NCBI GenBank assembly: GCA_946404585.1
Contig: CAMJEC010000020.1
Coordinates: 1 to 13,895 of the forward strand
Length of the DNA stretch: 13,895 bases
Reading direction: 5' to 3'
From: an uncultured Caryophanales bacterium
GTDB lineage: Bacteria; Bacillota_I; Bacilli_A; RFN20; CAG-826
Positions 13,435-13,895 of the stretch are shown here, one piece after another. Position 1 is the first letter of the stretch; every line of letters starts with the position of its first letter. Below the pieces are notes generated by a model, which was given only the letters and a program-made list of their open reading frames with translations, searched no databases and was not told the origin of the DNA. The position numbers and the translations under genes are program-made.

Positions 13435-13875
13435 TTAATCTAATTTATTAAGTTCTTCAGGATATTTCTTTGGATCCTTAAGGAAAATATATGGCGTGTT
13501 TGGATATTCTTTATTAATGCGCTTAACAGCTTTTTTACCTTCGCCACTACCAGAATAGAAGACAAAAGATAATTTCTTATTAGATAAATCTAAAAGACTT
13601 AAAACACTGTTGATGGCAGGAGTAAATGCTCCATTCCAAATTGGTGAGCCAATAACGATTTCTTCATAGTTGGAAATATCTTGGTCAAATTCTTTAAGAG
13701 CGGCTTTCTTTTTGGCTCCCGCTTGGAAGCCACCAACCATCATGCCCCAAAAGAATGATTTAGGTAAACTCTTCACTGTTTCAACTTTGCGAATATCATA
13801 GCCTTTTTCTTGCATTTTTTGAGCAACGATATCACCACGACCAGTGTATGAGTAATAGATAAATAACTTTTTCAT
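13435..13875 (-). CDS. Flavodoxin-like protein
   Basis: 146 residues, the size of a short-chain flavodoxin. The phosphate loop S9-Y-T-G-R-G14, right after the first beta strand (KKLFIYY), and the FMN-side loop GSPIWNG at 86-92 followed by a helix (TPAINSVLSLL) are typical. VFYSGSGEG near 105-113 fits the third loop. It would carry electrons at low potential or act as an FMN-dependent quinone reductase of the WrbA kind; the partner is unknown. AAGGGAGA (13881-13888), five bases before the ATG, fixes the start. It heads a unit with the DUF3810-like gene. Upstream control lies beyond the window. Confidence 0.87.
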   Translation of the reverse strand: MKKLFIYYSYTGRGDIVAQKMQEKGYDIRKVETVKSLPKSFFWGMMVGGFQAGAKKKAALKEFDQDISNYEEIVIGSPIWNGAFTPAINSVLSLLDLSNKKLSFVFYSGSGEGKKAVKRINKEYPNTPYIFLKDPKKYPEELNKLD

Positions 13876-13895
13876 ATTGTTCTCCCTTTTAGCAA

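Overview
The window reads as chromosomal DNA of a low-GC, anaerobic bacterium of the Bacillota/Mollicutes-like type (gut RF39, Erysipelotrichales or Acholeplasma relatives are plausible; this is inference). The support is AT-rich intergenic DNA, anaerobic enzymes (radical-SAM activase of class III ribonucleotide reductase, rubrerythrin, flavodoxin) and very tight gene packing. Stops are mostly TAA, with two TAG and one TGA, and every Trp I checked is TGG, so the standard bacterial code applies rather than the Mycoplasma code. No prophage, insertion sequence or CRISPR array is visible.

Layout. 1-3163, deoxynucleotide and one-carbon module: a redoxin cut by the window edge (CPNC active site), a thioredoxin-reductase-like flavoprotein, NrdG on the opposite strand, then dCMP deaminase and FolD. 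NrdG and the deaminase diverge from a 60-base gap holding two face-to-face promoters and an 18-base palindrome. 3165-6189: a Crp/Fnr-type regulator diverges from a lipoprotein plus permease of a TauA/SsuC-like ABC transporter that has no ATPase gene here. A perfect TGTGA-N6-TCACA site lies between them, and rubrerythrin follows. 6258-6463: tRNA-Asp and tRNA-Phe, the latter with an aberrant T-loop. 6530-7714 (minus): an unrecognised membrane protein with a Pro/Glu linker and a conserved-looking C-terminal domain. 7997-9696: recN with its terminator. 9699-13875 (minus): flavodoxin, a DUF3810-like HELAH membrane protein, a DUF3737-like beta-helix protein, a PatB/MalY-type C-S lyase and a flavin reductase-like protein.

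How the parts may work together: the redoxin and reductase could supply electrons to a class III ribonucleotide reductase activated by NrdG; the deaminase provides dUMP and FolD provides methylene-tetrahydrofolate for dTMP synthesis. The reductase has lost the residues that normally bind NADPH, so its electron donor is open. Several genes have promoters whose predicted start lies at or within three bases of the start codon (leaderless mRNA), and four operon junctions share the exact string TAATATG (stop, one base, start). The most notable points are the reductase, the tRNA-Phe T-loop, the Crp-type site matched to its neighbour's recognition helix, and the leaderless/TAATATG expression style.
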